The notes below the pieces were generated by a model. That model had not been told where the DNA came from. It searched no databases and worked only from the letters and a program-made list of their open reading frames with translations. From assembly GCF_900117395.1 (NCBI RefSeq), contig NZ_FPEG01000001.1:1-64000 (forward strand): a DNA stretch of 64,000 nucleotides, in the 5' to 3' direction. The position numbers and the translations under genes were made by a program. This document shows, piece after piece, positions 1 to 8,465 of this stretch. Source of the DNA: Agrococcus sp. Marseille-P2731 (GTDB taxonomy: Bacteria > Actinomycetota > Actinomycetes > Actinomycetales > Microbacteriaceae). Positions within the stretch are counted from its first letter, which is position 1. The number at the start of each line of letters is the position of its first letter.

Positions 1-126
1 ATGGGCCCGCGGTGGGCGTTCGTGGGCTCCTGGGGCATCACCGGCGGATACATCGCCATCGTCGCCTTCGAGGCCGTCGCGCTGCCGCGCACGATCGCCT
101 ACATCGTGCCCGAGATCAACCAGATC
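1..126 (+). pseudogene. Internal fragment of an amino-acid (APC-type) permease, both ends missing
   Basis: Frame 1 encodes about 42 residues that read like a membrane-permease helix pair: an aromatic/glycine segment (WGITGGYIAIVAFEAVALPR) followed by TIAYIVPEINQI, typical of the middle of amino-acid permeases. There is no start of its own (the ATG at base 1 is just an internal Met at the window edge) and no stop codon. After about base 126 the permease-like character ends abruptly and the frame runs on antisense to ispDF. It is either a deletion remnant, or an assembly/contig-edge junction. The family call rests on a short stretch, so it is tentative. Confidence 0.45.
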
Positions 127-144
127 CGCGGGAGCGGGAGAGCG

Positions 145-1311
145 CTAGTGCGCGCGGCGGATGAGCGCCGTCGCGACCGCCTGCACGCCCTCGCCACGGC
201 CGATCGCGCCGAGCCCGTCGGTCGTGGTGCCGGAGACGCTCACGGGCGCGCCGACCATCGCCGACAGCGCCGTCTGCGCCTCGTCGCGGCGGGTGCCGAT
301 GCGGGGCCGGTTGCCGAGCACCTGCACCGAGACGTTCACCGGGGTCCAGCCGTGCTCGGCCAGCAGCTCGAGCGCCGCCCGCACGAAGACCGATCCTGCC
401 GCGCCGGCGTGCTGCGGGTCGTCGACGCCGACGAGCCCTCCGATGTCACCGAGCCCGGCGGCGCCGAGCAGCGCGTCGACGATCGCGTGGCAGACGGCAT
501 CCCCGTCGGAGTGCCCGGCGAGCCCCTGGCCCTCCCACTCGAGCCCCGCGAGGCGCAGCGGCGCGTCGCCGCCGAAGCCGTGCACGTCGACCCCGACGCC
601 GGTCCTGATGTCCATCGCTGCCCCCTTCGCCGATCCCCGCTCGCCCAGCAGCGATGCCGCTCGATCCGCGTCGGCCGCGGTCGTGATCTTGAACGCGAGC
701 TCGTCGCCCGCCACCGGCACGACCTGCTCGCCGAGGGCCTGCACGAGCTGCGCGTCGTCGGTCGACGCGCCCCGCGCATCCGCCGCCGCCTCGTAGGCGC
801 GTCGCAGCACCGCCGCCTCGAAGCCCTGCGGCGTCTGCATCGCGCGCAGCACCGAGCGGTCGACGATCGCGCCGAGCCCCGCGTCGCTCGCCTCGCGGAT
901 CGTGTCGACGACCGGAAGCACGGGCACGACCGCGAGCGCGCCCTCGCGCAGCGCCGCGCGCACGCGCTCGACCTGCGCAGGCGGCGTCAGGGCGCGCGCG
1001 GCGTCGTGCACGAGCACCCAGCGCGCGTCGCCCGCCGCAGCGAGGCCGGCGGCGACCGAGTCGGCTCGGGTCGCTCCCCCGGCGACCACTGCGGCGCCGA
1101 CTCCGGCGCGCGCGGCGATCGCCGACGCATCCGCCTCGAACCCGACCGGCACGACCACGACGACGGATGCGGTGGACCCGGATGCGGCGAGCCCACGCAG
1201 CGCGTGCTCGAGGATCGTCGCGCCCGCGAGCTCGGCGAAGGCCTTCGGCACGCCACGGCCGAGCCGGGTGCCGCTGCCCGCGGCGACGACGATGATGGCG
1301 GTGTCGGTCAC
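145..1311 (-). CDS. ispDF: Bifunctional IspD/IspF, MEP isoprenoid pathway
   Basis: This 388-aa protein fuses two consecutive-pathway enzymes. Residues 1-231 are 2-C-methyl-D-erythritol 4-phosphate cytidylyltransferase (IspD), with the CTP-binding loop AAGSGTRLG near residue 10 and the DDAQLV segment. Residues 233-388 are 2-C-methyl-D-erythritol 2,4-cyclodiphosphate synthase (IspF), recognised by the metal-binding GVDVHGF motif, SDGD, and the C-terminal TTTDGLGAIGRGEGVQA. Met233 is the natural first residue of a stand-alone IspF, which marks the fusion point. The protein makes the precursor of IPP/DMAPP in the cytosol. The fused form is known in several bacteria including actinobacteria. It is convergent with nothing intact on its left, where the permease remnant lies. 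Confidence 0.95.
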   Translation of the reverse strand: MTDTAIIVVAAGSGTRLGRGVPKAFAELAGATILEHALRGLAASGSTASVVVVVPVGFEADASAIAARAGVGAAVVAGGATRADSVAAGLAAAGDARWVLVHDAARALTPPAQVERVRAALREGALAVVPVLPVVDTIREASDAGLGAIVDRSVLRAMQTPQGFEAAVLRRAYEAAADARGASTDDAQLVQALGEQVVPVAGDELAFKITTAADADRAASLLGERGSAKGAAMDIRTGVGVDVHGFGGDAPLRLAGLEWEGQGLAGHSDGDAVCHAIVDALLGAAGLGDIGGLVGVDDPQHAGAAGSVFVRAALELLAEHGWTPVNVSVQVLGNRPRIGTRRDEAQTALSAMVGAPVSVSGTTTDGLGAIGRGEGVQAVATALIRRAH

Positions 1312-1402
1312 AGCGACAGCCTAGGTGGACGGCCGCGAGCGCGAGGCGACGGCGGTGCGGAGGCGCGCGCAGCTCGAGAGGCGGCCTCTAGGCTCGAGGG
1401 CG

Positions 1403-1891
1403 ATGACCCGAGCAGCTCGCCCCGCCCGCACCTATGCCACGGGTGCGCTCACGCGGGTGACGCGCGGCATCGCACTGCTCGGCAGCGCCGCGACCGCCGC
1501 GTGGCTCGTGCTGCAGTACCCCTCGCTGCCCGACGTCATCCCGACGCACTTCGGCCCGGGCGGCGAGCCCGACGCCTGGGGCAGCAAGGCGAGCGTGCTG
1601 TGGCTCGCGGGCGTGGCGCTCGCGCTGGCTGCGCTCGTCGGCTGGATCTCGACGCGTCCGCGGTCGTTCAACTTCCCGGTGCCCGTCACAGAGCAGAACG
1701 CGCAGCGCCTCTACCGCGAGGGCGAGCGCACGCTGGTGTGGCTGCTGGCCGCGCTGACGCTCGTGTTTGCCGGCCTCGCGCTCATGGTGACCGGCGCCGG
1801 CGGTGTGGCACTGCTCGTCGTGGGGCTCGCCGGCACGATGGCGAGCACGCTCGTCGGCCTCGTGCGCCTGATGATCGTCACCGGCAGGTAG
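1403..1891 (+). CDS. DUF1648-type small membrane protein
   Basis: A 162-aa protein from the ATG at 1403, which has a GAGGG ribosome site just upstream; an in-frame start at 1325 would add 26 low-complexity residues. The first helix is followed by YPSLPDVIPTHFGPGGEPDAWGSK, the signature of DUF1648 proteins (small multi-pass membrane proteins, some linked to peptide or stress sensing). I count about four hydrophobic segments (roughly residues 18-38, 65-85, 115-135, 138-158). No catalytic residues are apparent. It converges on carD across a strong hairpin. The cellular role is unknown. Confidence 0.8.
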   Translation: MTRAARPARTYATGALTRVTRGIALLGSAATAAWLVLQYPSLPDVIPTHFGPGGEPDAWGSKASVLWLAGVALALAALVGWISTRPRSFNFPVPVTEQNAQRLYREGERTLVWLLAALTLVFAGLALMVTGAGGVALLVVGLAGTMASTLVGLVRLMIVTGR

Positions 1892-1905
1892 CGCAGGCAC
1901 GCAGA

Positions 1906-1936
1906 GAGGCACCCGCCCTTGGGGAGCGGGTGCCTC
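1906..1936. terminator. Bidirectional terminator between DUF1648 gene and carD
   Basis: A perfect 11-bp inverted repeat (gaggcacccgc / gcgggtgcctc) with a 9-base loop lies between two convergent genes. It could stop transcription from both sides. There is no clear U-tract, as is common in actinobacteria. Confidence 0.75.
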
Positions 1937-1989
1937 AGCCCTGCACCGGATCGCTGCGGCAGCTCGCGCTGCGCGACGACCGGAGTGCG

Positions 1990-2478
1990 TCAGACTGCGG
2001 GCGCGAGCGCCTCGTCGAGGCGCGCGGCTGCGGCATCCTCATCGGTCTTCTCAGCGAGCGCGAGCTCCGAGACCAGGATCTGGCGCGCCTTCGCGAGCAT
2101 GCGCTTCTCACCGGCCGAGAGGCCGCGGTCCTGATCGCGGCGGCTCAGGTCGCGCACGACCTCGCTCACCTTGATGACGTCGCCGGAAGCGAGCTTCTCG
2201 ACGTTCGCCTTGTAGCGGCGCGCCCAGTTGGTGGGCTCCTCGGTGAAGTCTGCGCGCAGCACCTCGAAGACCCGGTCGAGGCCCTCCTCGCCGATCACAT
2301 CGCGCACGCCCACCATGTCGACGTTGGCAGCGGGGACCTCGATCGTGAGGCCGCCCTGTGCGACGTTGAGCTTGAGGTAGGTCATCTCGACGCCCTTGAC
2401 CTTGCGCACCTTGACCTCGGTGATCGTCGCAGCGCCGTGGTGGGGGTAGACGACTGTCTCTCCGACCTCAAAGTTCAT
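1990..2478 (-). CDS. carD: CarD-family RNA polymerase-binding regulator
   Basis: This 162-aa protein starts [19 protein letters not shown], the typical N-terminal RNAP-beta interaction domain of CarD/CdnL/TRCF-like proteins. The C-terminal helical DNA-binding part contains [28 protein letters not shown] and an ending rich in Ala and Glu. Family members stabilise the RNAP-promoter open complex at rRNA and other promoters; in mycobacteria the gene is essential. The length matches mycobacterial CarD. It is next to ispDF, as in other actinobacteria, although the DUF1648 gene intervenes here. Upstream it diverges from a lipoprotein gene. Confidence 0.95.
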   Translation of the reverse strand: MNFEVGETVVYPHHGAATITEVKVRKVKGVEMTYLKLNVAQGGLTIEVPAANVDMVGVRDVIGEEGLDRVFEVLRADFTEEPTNWARRYKANVEKLASGDVIKVSEVVRDLSRRDQDRGLSAGEKRMLAKARQILVSELALAEKTDEDAAAARLDEALAPAV

Positions 2479-2674
2479 CGAATGCTCCTCGTCATAGCCA
2501 GAACCTTGATTTTATCACAGCGTGTCGCTCGCCAGCGCCCGCCGACCGTGGTTGAATCACGCCCTTCTCGCGCCGGGCTGCGCCCCTTCGCGAGCGCGAA
2601 GCGGCCCGTACTAGACTCATCCAGACGGCGCCACCCGCACCTGATCGGCGTTCGTCACTGTCGAAAGGGTCCCC

Positions 2675-3136
2675 GTGCAGCCTCGCATCGCCGCCGCAGC
2701 AGCCGCAGCCGTCGTCGTCGCCTTCGCAGCGACCGGCTGCAACCTCCTCACGCCGCAGGCGACGACGATCGACTACGACCCGTCCGACGGCGTCTCGGGC
2801 CTGACGGGCACGGTCGAGATCCACAACGCGATGCTCATCGGCGAGCCCGGCGGCGACGCGCTGAGCCTCTCCACCACGTTCACGAACGCCGGCGAGGCGA
2901 CCTTCGTCGAGGTGCGCTTCGAGGATGCGGTCGAGCAGGTGCGCGTCGCGGAGGGCGTCACGACCTACGGCTTCCCCGAGCAGCAGCTGGTGCTGCCCGC
3001 GCCGAGCGAGCTGACCTTCGGATCGCTCCACAACGTCTCGTTCACGGCTGACGGCGCCGAGCCGGTCGGCCTCGAGGTGCCGTCGATCTCGACCGAGGTC
3101 GTCGGCTACGAGACGCTCGCGCCCGTCGCCGAGTAG
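2675..3136 (+). CDS. Putative lipoprotein of unknown function
   Basis: A 153-aa protein beginning with GTG at 2675, preceded by a GAAAGGG ribosome site. The N-terminus is an Ala/Val-rich signal ending in the lipobox ATGC, with the lipidated Cys at residue 22, so the mature protein should be anchored to the outer face of the membrane. The rest is a beta-rich domain of about 125 residues (TGTVEIHNAMLIGEPGGDALSL...) with no motif I recognise. Similar small lipoproteins sit beside the senX3-regX3 region in related actinobacteria. It converges on regX3 with a 7-bp gap. Confidence 0.75.
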   Translation: MQPRIAAAAAAAVVVAFAATGCNLLTPQATTIDYDPSDGVSGLTGTVEIHNAMLIGEPGGDALSLSTTFTNAGEATFVEVRFEDAVEQVRVAEGVTTYGFPEQQLVLPAPSELTFGSLHNVSFTADGAEPVGLEVPSISTEVVGYETLAPVAE

Positions 3137-3143
3137 CAGCGGC

Positions 3144-3830
3144 TCAGCGCTCGAAGCGATACCCCAGCCCGCGCAGCGTCACGACGCGCGTCGGGTTCGA
3201 GGGGTCCTCCTCGATCTTCGCCCGCAGGCGCTTGACGTGCACGTCGAGCGTCTTCGTGTCGCCGAAGTAGTCGCTGCCCCACACCCGGTCGATCAGCTGC
3301 CCGCGCGTCAGCACGCGGCCGGCGTTGCGCATCAGGTACTCGAGCAGCTCGAACTCGCGCAGCGGCATCGCGACCTCCTCGCCGTCGACGTGCACGGTGT
3401 GGCTGTCGGCATCGAGCCGCACGCGGCCGATCTCGACCACGGAGTCGTCCTCGCCCTCCTCGTCGACCGCGCGGCGGCGCAGCACGGCGCGGATGCGCGC
3501 GATGAGCTCGCGGGTCGAGTAGGGCTTGGTCACGTAGTCGTCGGCGCCGAGCTCGAGCCCCACGATCGTGTCGACCTCGCTGTCCTTCGCGGTCACCATG
3601 ATGATCGGCACCTGCGAGGTCTGGCGGATGTGCCGGCACACCTCGGTGCCGCTGCGACCGGGGAGCATGAGGTCGAGCAGCACCAGGTCGGCGCCCTGCT
3701 GCTCGAACATCTGCACCGCCGCGTTGCCGTCGGGCGCGTGGGCCGTCTCGTAGCCCTCGCGCTCGAGCAGGTAGGCCAGCGGCTCGGCGAGCGCCGTCTC
3801 GTCCTCGACGATCAGGATGCGCGTCGTCAT
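3144..3830 (-). CDS. regX3: OmpR/PhoB-family response regulator RegX3
   Basis: A 228-aa two-domain regulator. The receiver domain has the acidic pair in VEDE (residues 9-10), phospho-acceptor Asp53 in LLLDLMLPG, and the conserved Lys in GADDYVTKPYS. The C-terminal winged helix reads REFELLEYLMRNAGRVLTRGQLI and ends RGLGYRF. With SenX3 it should control the response to phosphate limitation. Its ATG overlaps the senX3 stop by 4 bp, so the two are translationally coupled. The nearby phoU, pstSCAB and ppk, with PHO-box-like repeats upstream of pstS and ppk, are likely targets. Confidence 0.93.
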   Translation of the reverse strand: MTTRILIVEDETALAEPLAYLLEREGYETAHAPDGNAAVQMFEQQGADLVLLDLMLPGRSGTEVCRHIRQTSQVPIIMVTAKDSEVDTIVGLELGADDYVTKPYSTRELIARIRAVLRRRAVDEEGEDDSVVEIGRVRLDADSHTVHVDGEEVAMPLREFELLEYLMRNAGRVLTRGQLIDRVWGSDYFGDTKTLDVHVKRLRAKIEEDPSNPTRVVTLRGLGYRFER

Positions 3831-4975
3831 GCAGTCTCCTTGTGGACAGGGGCGTGCGCGGCGGGGAGCCGCAGGGTGAAGGTCGAGCCCTGAGCAGGGC
3901 GCGACCAGAGCGTGACCTCGCCGCCGTGACTGACGGCGACGTGCTTCACGATACTGAGGCCGAGGCCGGTGCCGCCCGTCACGCGGCTGCGCGCTGGGTC
4001 GATCCGGTAGAAGCGCTCGAAGACGCGCTCCTGCTCCTCCGCCGCGATGCCGACGCCCTTGTCGGTCACGGCGATCTCGATGACGTCGTCGACGACGCGC
4101 ACACCGACGCCCACGTGCGTGGCCTCCGGCGAGTACTGGACGGCGTTCGAGATGAGGTTCTGCACGGCCATCGTGACGAGCTCCTCCGAGCCGATCACCT
4201 CGGCCTCGTCGAGCACTCGGGGCATGATGCGGATGCGTTTGGCGTCGGCGAGCACGTGGTTGCGATCCACCGCCACGTCGACGATGCGCGAGATCGGGAA
4301 GCGCTCGGCCTCCTCGAGCGGGTCGTCGGCCTGGATGCGCGAGAGGTCGATGAGCTCCTTGGTCATGCGGCCGAGCCGGTCGGCCTCGACCTGCATGCGC
4401 TGCGAGAACGCCCGCACCCGCTCCGGATCCTCTGCTGCCGCCTCGATCGCCTCTGCGAGCAGCGCGAGCGCACCGATCGGGGTCTTCAGCTCGTGGCTGA
4501 TGTTGGCGACGAAGTCCCGCCGCACCCCCGCGAGCCGCAGCTCTTCCGTGCGGTCGGCGACGAGCACGAGCATGAAGCGGTTGCCGAGCGGCGCGACGCG
4601 CGTGCGCAGCTGCATCTCGGTGCCGATCCCGATGCGGCCACGACGGTAGGTGAGGTCGAGCACCTCCGACTCCCCGGTGCGCCAGACGCGTCGCACCGCA
4701 TCCGCCATCTCTCGCATGCGCAGCTCGCGGCCGTCGACGAGGTCGAGGGCGTCAGCGCCCGGCGACGACAGGATCACCTGGTTGGAGCCGTCGAGGACGA
4801 TGCCCGCCGATTCGAGCACGTTGACCATCGCGACGATGCCGTCGGGGATCGGCTCGCTCGCGATCGCCATCACCTGGCGCCCTCGCTGCGCGGCGAGCCC
4901 CAGCAGATGCACGGAGCCGGCACCGAACGCGAAGCCGAGCAGGAGTGCGAGCAGCACGTACCAGGACGCATCCAC
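3827..4975 (-). CDS. senX3: Sensor histidine kinase SenX3
   Basis: A 382-aa kinase taken from the GTG at 4975; longer in-frame extensions run antisense into phoU. Residues 4-30 form one hydrophobic N-terminal segment, followed by a PAS-like region (about 45-145), the H-box FVANISHELKTP with His161, and a HATPase domain with N-box NLISNAVQYS, DKGVGI and GGTGLGLSIVKH. In the family the single membrane segment/PAS layout senses phosphate flux through PstSCAB/PhoU rather than a periplasmic ligand. It is transcribed divergently from phoU, the same arrangement as in mycobacteria, and overlaps regX3 by 4 bp. Confidence 0.93.
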   Translation of the reverse strand: MDASWYVLLALLLGFAFGAGSVHLLGLAAQRGRQVMAIASEPIPDGIVAMVNVLESAGIVLDGSNQVILSSPGADALDLVDGRELRMREMADAVRRVWRTGESEVLDLTYRRGRIGIGTEMQLRTRVAPLGNRFMLVLVADRTEELRLAGVRRDFVANISHELKTPIGALALLAEAIEAAAEDPERVRAFSQRMQVEADRLGRMTKELIDLSRIQADDPLEEAERFPISRIVDVAVDRNHVLADAKRIRIMPRVLDEAEVIGSEELVTMAVQNLISNAVQYSPEATHVGVGVRVVDDVIEIAVTDKGVGIAAEEQERVFERFYRIDPARSRVTGGTGLGLSIVKHVAVSHGGEVTLWSRPAQGSTFTLRLPAAHAPVHKETA

Positions 4976-5035
4976 CTGTCGATCGTATCCGGGCGGCGCG
5001 GCGCGAACCTCCCATCCGCACTGCCGCCCCCACAG

Positions 5036-5053
5036 GTTCAGGCGATGGACACT
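5036..5053. promoter_or_regulatory. Weak PHO-box-like direct repeat between senX3 and phoU
   Basis: GTTCAGG-CGAT-GGACACT has the 11-bp period of PHO boxes but matches GTTCACC only partly in each half. It lies in the 165-bp divergent region, where autoregulation by RegX3 would be expected. It is listed as a candidate only. Confidence 0.3.
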
Positions 5054-5140
5054 CGGCGGTAACCTGAGCGGGGAAGACTCGGAGTTCGACTCGTGCCCGG
5101 TCCCCCCGATGCAGCGAGGCACACCACAAGGAGCAGAAGC

Positions 5141-5836
5141 ATGCGCGACGTATTCCAGCAGGAGCTCGCCGAGGTGCAGAACCGCCTCGTCGACATCGCC
5201 AACCACGTCGTGGTGTCGATCGAATCCGCCGTGCGCGCGTTCGGCGACTCGAACGTGCAGCTCGCCGAGCAGGTCATCGCGACCGACCCGGTGATCGACG
5301 ACAAGGCCTCGTCCCTCGACGAGCTCGCGATCGACATCATCGCCCGCCAGTCGCCCGTCGCGCGCGACCTGCGCATCGTCGTCTCGGCGCTGCGCATCTC
5401 GGCCTCGCTCGAGCGCATGGGCGACCTCGCCCGCCACATCGCGATGCTCGCGCGCTACCGCTTCCCGATGCAGGTGGTTCCCGAGTCGCTGCAGCCGACC
5501 TTCGCCGAGATGGGCGCGCGCGACATCGAGATCGCCAAGATGCTGCGCGACCTGCTGGAGACGCAGGACCTCACGCTGGCCGAGCGCCTGCAGGACGCCG
5601 ACGAGGTCGTCGACCAGCTGCACCGCGACGTCTTCGCGCACGTGCTCGGCACCGAGTGGGAGGGCGCGGCGCACACGACCGTCGACGCGACGCTCGCCAG
5701 CCGCTACCACGAGCGCTTCGCCGACCACGCGGTCGGCATCGCCAAGAAGGTGCAGTACCTCGCGACCGGCGACTGGGTCGGCGACGAGGATGCGCGGGCC
5801 GAGCTGGCATCGGAGCCGGTGCAGCCCGCCTCGTGA
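5141..5836 (+). CDS. phoU: Phosphate signalling regulator PhoU
   Basis: A 231-aa all-helical protein. I chose the ATG at 5141 because AAGGAG lies 7 bases upstream and the family starts MR..FQQEL; the in-frame start at 5093 is not family-like. It shows the duplicated PhoU fold, with the acidic metal-binding motifs (EVIA-D type: SLDELAIDIIARQSPVARDLR and the second copy DATLASRYHERFADHAVGIA). PhoU couples the Pst transporter to SenX3, keeping RegX3 off when phosphate is plentiful. It is divergent from senX3 and followed by a very strong terminator. Confidence 0.94.
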   Translation: MRDVFQQELAEVQNRLVDIANHVVVSIESAVRAFGDSNVQLAEQVIATDPVIDDKASSLDELAIDIIARQSPVARDLRIVVSALRISASLERMGDLARHIAMLARYRFPMQVVPESLQPTFAEMGARDIEIAKMLRDLLETQDLTLAERLQDADEVVDQLHRDVFAHVLGTEWEGAAHTTVDATLASRYHERFADHAVGIAKKVQYLATGDWVGDEDARAELASEPVQPAS

Positions 5837-5851
5837 CCTGACGGTCGCACG

Positions 5852-5902
5852 ACCGACGACGAGGGCCCCGCAGCGCTGCGCTGCGGGGCCCTCGTCGTCG
5901 GT
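5852..5902. terminator. Bidirectional terminator between phoU and gpmA
   Basis: A 22-bp perfect inverted repeat with a 7-base loop sits between convergent genes. It is the longest perfect hairpin I found in the window. Confidence 0.9.
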
Positions 5903-5911
5903 GCGAGCGGC

Positions 5912-6658
5912 TCAGTGCTTGCCCTGGTTCGCCACGGCGGCGGCGCCGGCTGCGGCGGCCTCGGGGTCGAGGTACTCCCCCGGGCCGAGCGGCATGTTGT
6001 CGTCGCCCAGCTTGTAGACGAGCGGGATGCCCGTGGGGATGTTGAGCGCGGCGATGTCGTCGTCGGAGATGCCGTCGAGGTGCTTGACGAGCGCGCGCAG
6101 CGAGTTGCCGTGCGCGGTGACGAGCACGGTCTTGCCGGCGTCGAGGTCCTCGGTGATCGTCGACTCCCAGTAGGGCAGGAAGCGGTCGATGACGTCCTTC
6201 AGGCACTCGGTCTTCGGCACCTCGCCGTCGATGTCGGCGTAGCGCGGATCGTCGGCCTGCGAGTACTCGTTGTCGTCGCTGATGGGCGGCGGGGGCGTGT
6301 CGAACGAGCGGCGCCAGATCATGAAGCGCTCCTCGCCGTACTGCTCGAGGGTCTCTGCCTTGTCCTTGCCCTGCAGGTCGCCGTAGTGCCGCTCGTTGAG
6401 GCGCCACGAGCGGTGCACCGGGATCCACGAGCGCTCGGCCGCGTCGAGCGCGATGTTGGCGGTCTGGATCGCCCGCGCGAGCAGCGAGGTGTAGAGCACG
6501 TCGGGCAGCAGGTCGCGCTCGCGCAGCAGCTCGCCGCCGCGCTTCGCCTCCTCTTGGCCCTTCTGGGTGAGACGGACGTCGACCCAACCGGTGAAGAGGT
6601 TCTTCTCGTTCCAGTCGGACTGGCCGTGGCGGAGCAGGATGAGGGTGCGCTCGGTCAT
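5912..6658 (-). CDS. gpmA: 2,3-bisphosphoglycerate-dependent phosphoglycerate mutase
   Basis: A 248-aa protein of the histidine phosphatase superfamily: [17 protein letters not shown] at residues 9-25 contains the phospho-acceptor His11, and the second catalytic His is in [11 protein letters not shown] (about residue 183). The insert [18 protein letters not shown] is specific for cofactor-dependent phosphoglycerate mutases, which interconvert 3- and 2-phosphoglycerate in glycolysis. The length fits the family. The ATG at 6658 is the only start with this N-terminus. As in mycobacteria, gpm lies beside the senX3-regX3-phoU block. Confidence 0.96.
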   Translation of the reverse strand: MTERTLILLRHGQSDWNEKNLFTGWVDVRLTQKGQEEAKRGGELLRERDLLPDVLYTSLLARAIQTANIALDAAERSWIPVHRSWRLNERHYGDLQGKDKAETLEQYGEERFMIWRRSFDTPPPPISDDNEYSQADDPRYADIDGEVPKTECLKDVIDRFLPYWESTITEDLDAGKTVLVTAHGNSLRALVKHLDGISDDDIAALNIPTGIPLVYKLGDDNMPLGPGEYLDPEAAAAGAAAVANQGKH

Positions 6659-6691
6659 GCGGCCAGCATAGTCAGCGCGCGTGGCGGGAGA

Positions 6692-7585
6692 ATGGATGCC
6701 GTGGGCAGGGCTGGGAGCGCAGGAGCGAGTGTCGCGGGCACGCCGCAGGGGCGCATCACGCGCGGCACGACCGGCGTGAACCGGCTGCGGCGCGTCGACC
6801 GCTGGATCGCCGCGCACGCTGCGGCGCGCGTGCCCGGCTGCCTCGTGGTCGACCTCGGCTACGGCGCGAGCGCGACGACGAGCCTCGAGCTGCACGAGCG
6901 GCTCTCGCGCGCGAACCCCGCGGTGGAGGTGCTCGGGCTCGAGATCGATCCGGCGCGGGTCGCGCTCGCGACGGCCCAGCTCGCCGAGGCGCGCCTGGCC
7001 GGGCCGACGCGCTATGGGCGCGCCATCGCATCCGACGCCCGTGTCTCGTTCGCGCTGGGCGGCTTCGAGGTGCCGGCGCCGCGGCGGCCGCAGGTGATCA
7101 GGGCGATGAACGTGCTGCGGCAGTACGACGAGCACGAGGTCGCGGGGCACTGGGCGACGATGCTCGGGCGGCTCGGGCCCGGAGGTCTGCTCGTGGAGGG
7201 CACGTCCAACGAGGTGGGGCGCGTGTGCTCGTGGGTGGCGCTCGACGCCGAGGGGCCTCGGTCGCTGACGATCGCGCTGAAGGTCGACGAGCTGGGCAGC
7301 GACGCGATGGAGGCGCCGTCGGTCGTGCGCGAGCGGCTCCCGAAGGCGCTGATCCACCGCAACGTGCCGGGCGAGCGCATCCACGAGCTGCTCGCGGAGC
7401 TCGACAGGGCGTGGGCGATCGAGGCGCCGCTGGCCGACTTCGGCGCGGTGCAGCGCTGGGTGGCGACGGCGGGGCGGATGCGCGCGGCGGGCTGGCCGGT
7501 CACCGGAGGCCCCGCGCGCTGGCGGCTGGGCGAGCTGACGGTCGCGTGGTCGGCGGTCGCGCCCGCGCCCAGTCCCGCAGGTTGA
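6692..7585 (+). CDS. Class I SAM-dependent methyltransferase-like protein
   Basis: A 297-aa protein starting at the ATG at 6692, 33 bases from the divergent gpmA start. The region [24 protein letters not shown]...[16 protein letters not shown] (residues about 50-95) is a Rossmann motif I / motif II pair, with the acidic end of strand beta-2 in [26 protein letters not shown] resembles motif V of methyltransferases. The substrate cannot be inferred. The last residues and the TGA stop are supplied by the first copy of the intergenic repeat (CCCGCAGGTTGA), so the repeat appears to have inserted into or trimmed the 3' end. Confidence 0.75.
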   Translation: MDAVGRAGSAGASVAGTPQGRITRGTTGVNRLRRVDRWIAAHAAARVPGCLVVDLGYGASATTSLELHERLSRANPAVEVLGLEIDPARVALATAQLAEARLAGPTRYGRAIASDARVSFALGGFEVPAPRRPQVIRAMNVLRQYDEHEVAGHWATMLGRLGPGGLLVEGTSNEVGRVCSWVALDAEGPRSLTIALKVDELGSDAMEAPSVVRERLPKALIHRNVPGERIHELLAELDRAWAIEAPLADFGAVQRWVATAGRMRAAGWPVTGGPARWRLGELTVAWSAVAPAPSPAG

Positions 7586-7771
7586 GGAGGCCGCGGGCCG
7601 CAGGCCCCCGCAGCACCCCGCAGGTTGAGGAGGCCGCGGGCCGCAGGCCCCCGCAGGTTGAGGAGGCCGCGGGCCGCAGGCCCGCAGCCGTCACGAAACC
7701 GGAGCGCACCCCTCACGAGTTCGGCCTCATGACACGTGCGGGCTCCGCCCGCGCGCTCCTCGACCTACGTC
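7574..7771. repeat. Family A intergenic repeat, three left arms and one right arm
   Basis: Three direct copies (about 7574, 7617 and 7650) begin gcaggttgaggaggccgcgg. The third continues through gcagccgtcacgaaaccgg, and after about 25 bases is followed by an imperfect inverse (tcatgacacgtgcgg...gctcctcgacctac) up to 7771, so that a long stem-loop can form. The repeat overlaps the stop codons of the methyltransferase gene on the left and the GIY-YIG gene on the right. Confidence 0.85.
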
Positions 7772-8079
7772 ACCCCGGGAGGCAGAGCGCGTTCCTCCCG
7801 CGCCCGCGCCCGCGACCCCGAGCCCGGGAGCGCATCCGCTCGCCCATCGATGAGCATCTGCCGCTTCCTGCGGCTCCAGCCCTGCACCTGCTTCTCTGCG
7901 GCGTACGCCTCGTCGATCCGGTCGAACCATGCGGCATAGACGAGCTCGACCGGCCGTCGTCGCTTCGTGTACTTCGCACCGGTCCCGGCGTTGTGCTCAG
8001 CGAGCCTGCGCTCGGCGTTCCAGGTGCTGCCGACGTAGAACGAGTCGTCAGCGCAGCGGAGGATGTACATGTAGGGCAT
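7765..8079 (-). CDS. GIY-YIG nuclease-domain protein (UPF0213/YhbQ-like)
   Basis: A 104-aa protein made of one GIY-YIG domain: MPYMYILRCADDSFYVGST contains the modified GIY (YMYIL) and YIG (FYVGST) elements. It is followed by RRLAEHNAGTGAKYTKRRRPVELVY, with the conserved Arg and Tyr, and AAEKQVQGWSRRKRQMLI. Small single-domain members are common and their DNA targets are mostly unknown. The C-terminal 25 residues are low-complexity Arg/Ala and the stop lies inside the family A repeat, so the tail has probably been re-made by the repeat. The gene is isolated between two repeat blocks. Confidence 0.85.
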   Translation of the reverse strand: MPYMYILRCADDSFYVGSTWNAERRLAEHNAGTGAKYTKRRRPVELVYAAWFDRIDEAYAAEKQVQGWSRRKRQMLIDGRADALPGSGSRARAREERALPPGVT

Positions 8080-8157
8080 GAGCGGAGGAAAGCGGATGCT
8101 CGGGGGCGCGCGCTCGTCGGGAGGGCGCGCTGTGGATGGGCGTCGTGCGGGCGCGGT

Positions 8158-8455
8158 CGGTCTCGTGACGCGTGCGGCTGCGCCGCGCGCTCCTCGACCT
8201 ACGGAGAGCCCCGCAGGTTGAGGAGGCCGCGCGCCGCAGGCACGCAGCCGTCACGAAACCGGAAGCCTGCCGCTCCGGGTCCGGTCTCGTGACGCGTGCG
8301 GCTGCGCCGCGCGCTCCTCGACCTACAGAGAGCCCCGCAGGTTGAGGAGGCCGCGCGCCGCAGGCACGCAGCCGTCACGAAACCGGAGGGGTACCGCTCC
8401 GGGTTCGGTCTCGTGACGCGTGCGGCTGCGCCGCGCGCTCCTCGACCTACGGGGT
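8158..8455. repeat. Family A intergenic repeat, second block
   Basis: The right-arm sequence ggtctcgtgacgcgtgcgg...gctcctcgacctac appears three times (near 8158, 8283 and 8407). Left arms gcaggttgaggaggccgcgc...gtcacgaaaccgg lie near 8212 and 8338 between them. The block is therefore a chain of near-identical palindromes of about 125 bp. Nearly the whole 386-bp gap from 8080 to 8465 is repeat; I see no gene in it. Confidence 0.85.
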
Positions 8456-8465
8456 GGGCGTCGGA

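Noticed and set aside
7574-8455. Possible insertion sequence around the GIY-YIG gene
   Set aside because: There is no transposase and no target duplication; the repeats are short palindromes that also occur without the gene.
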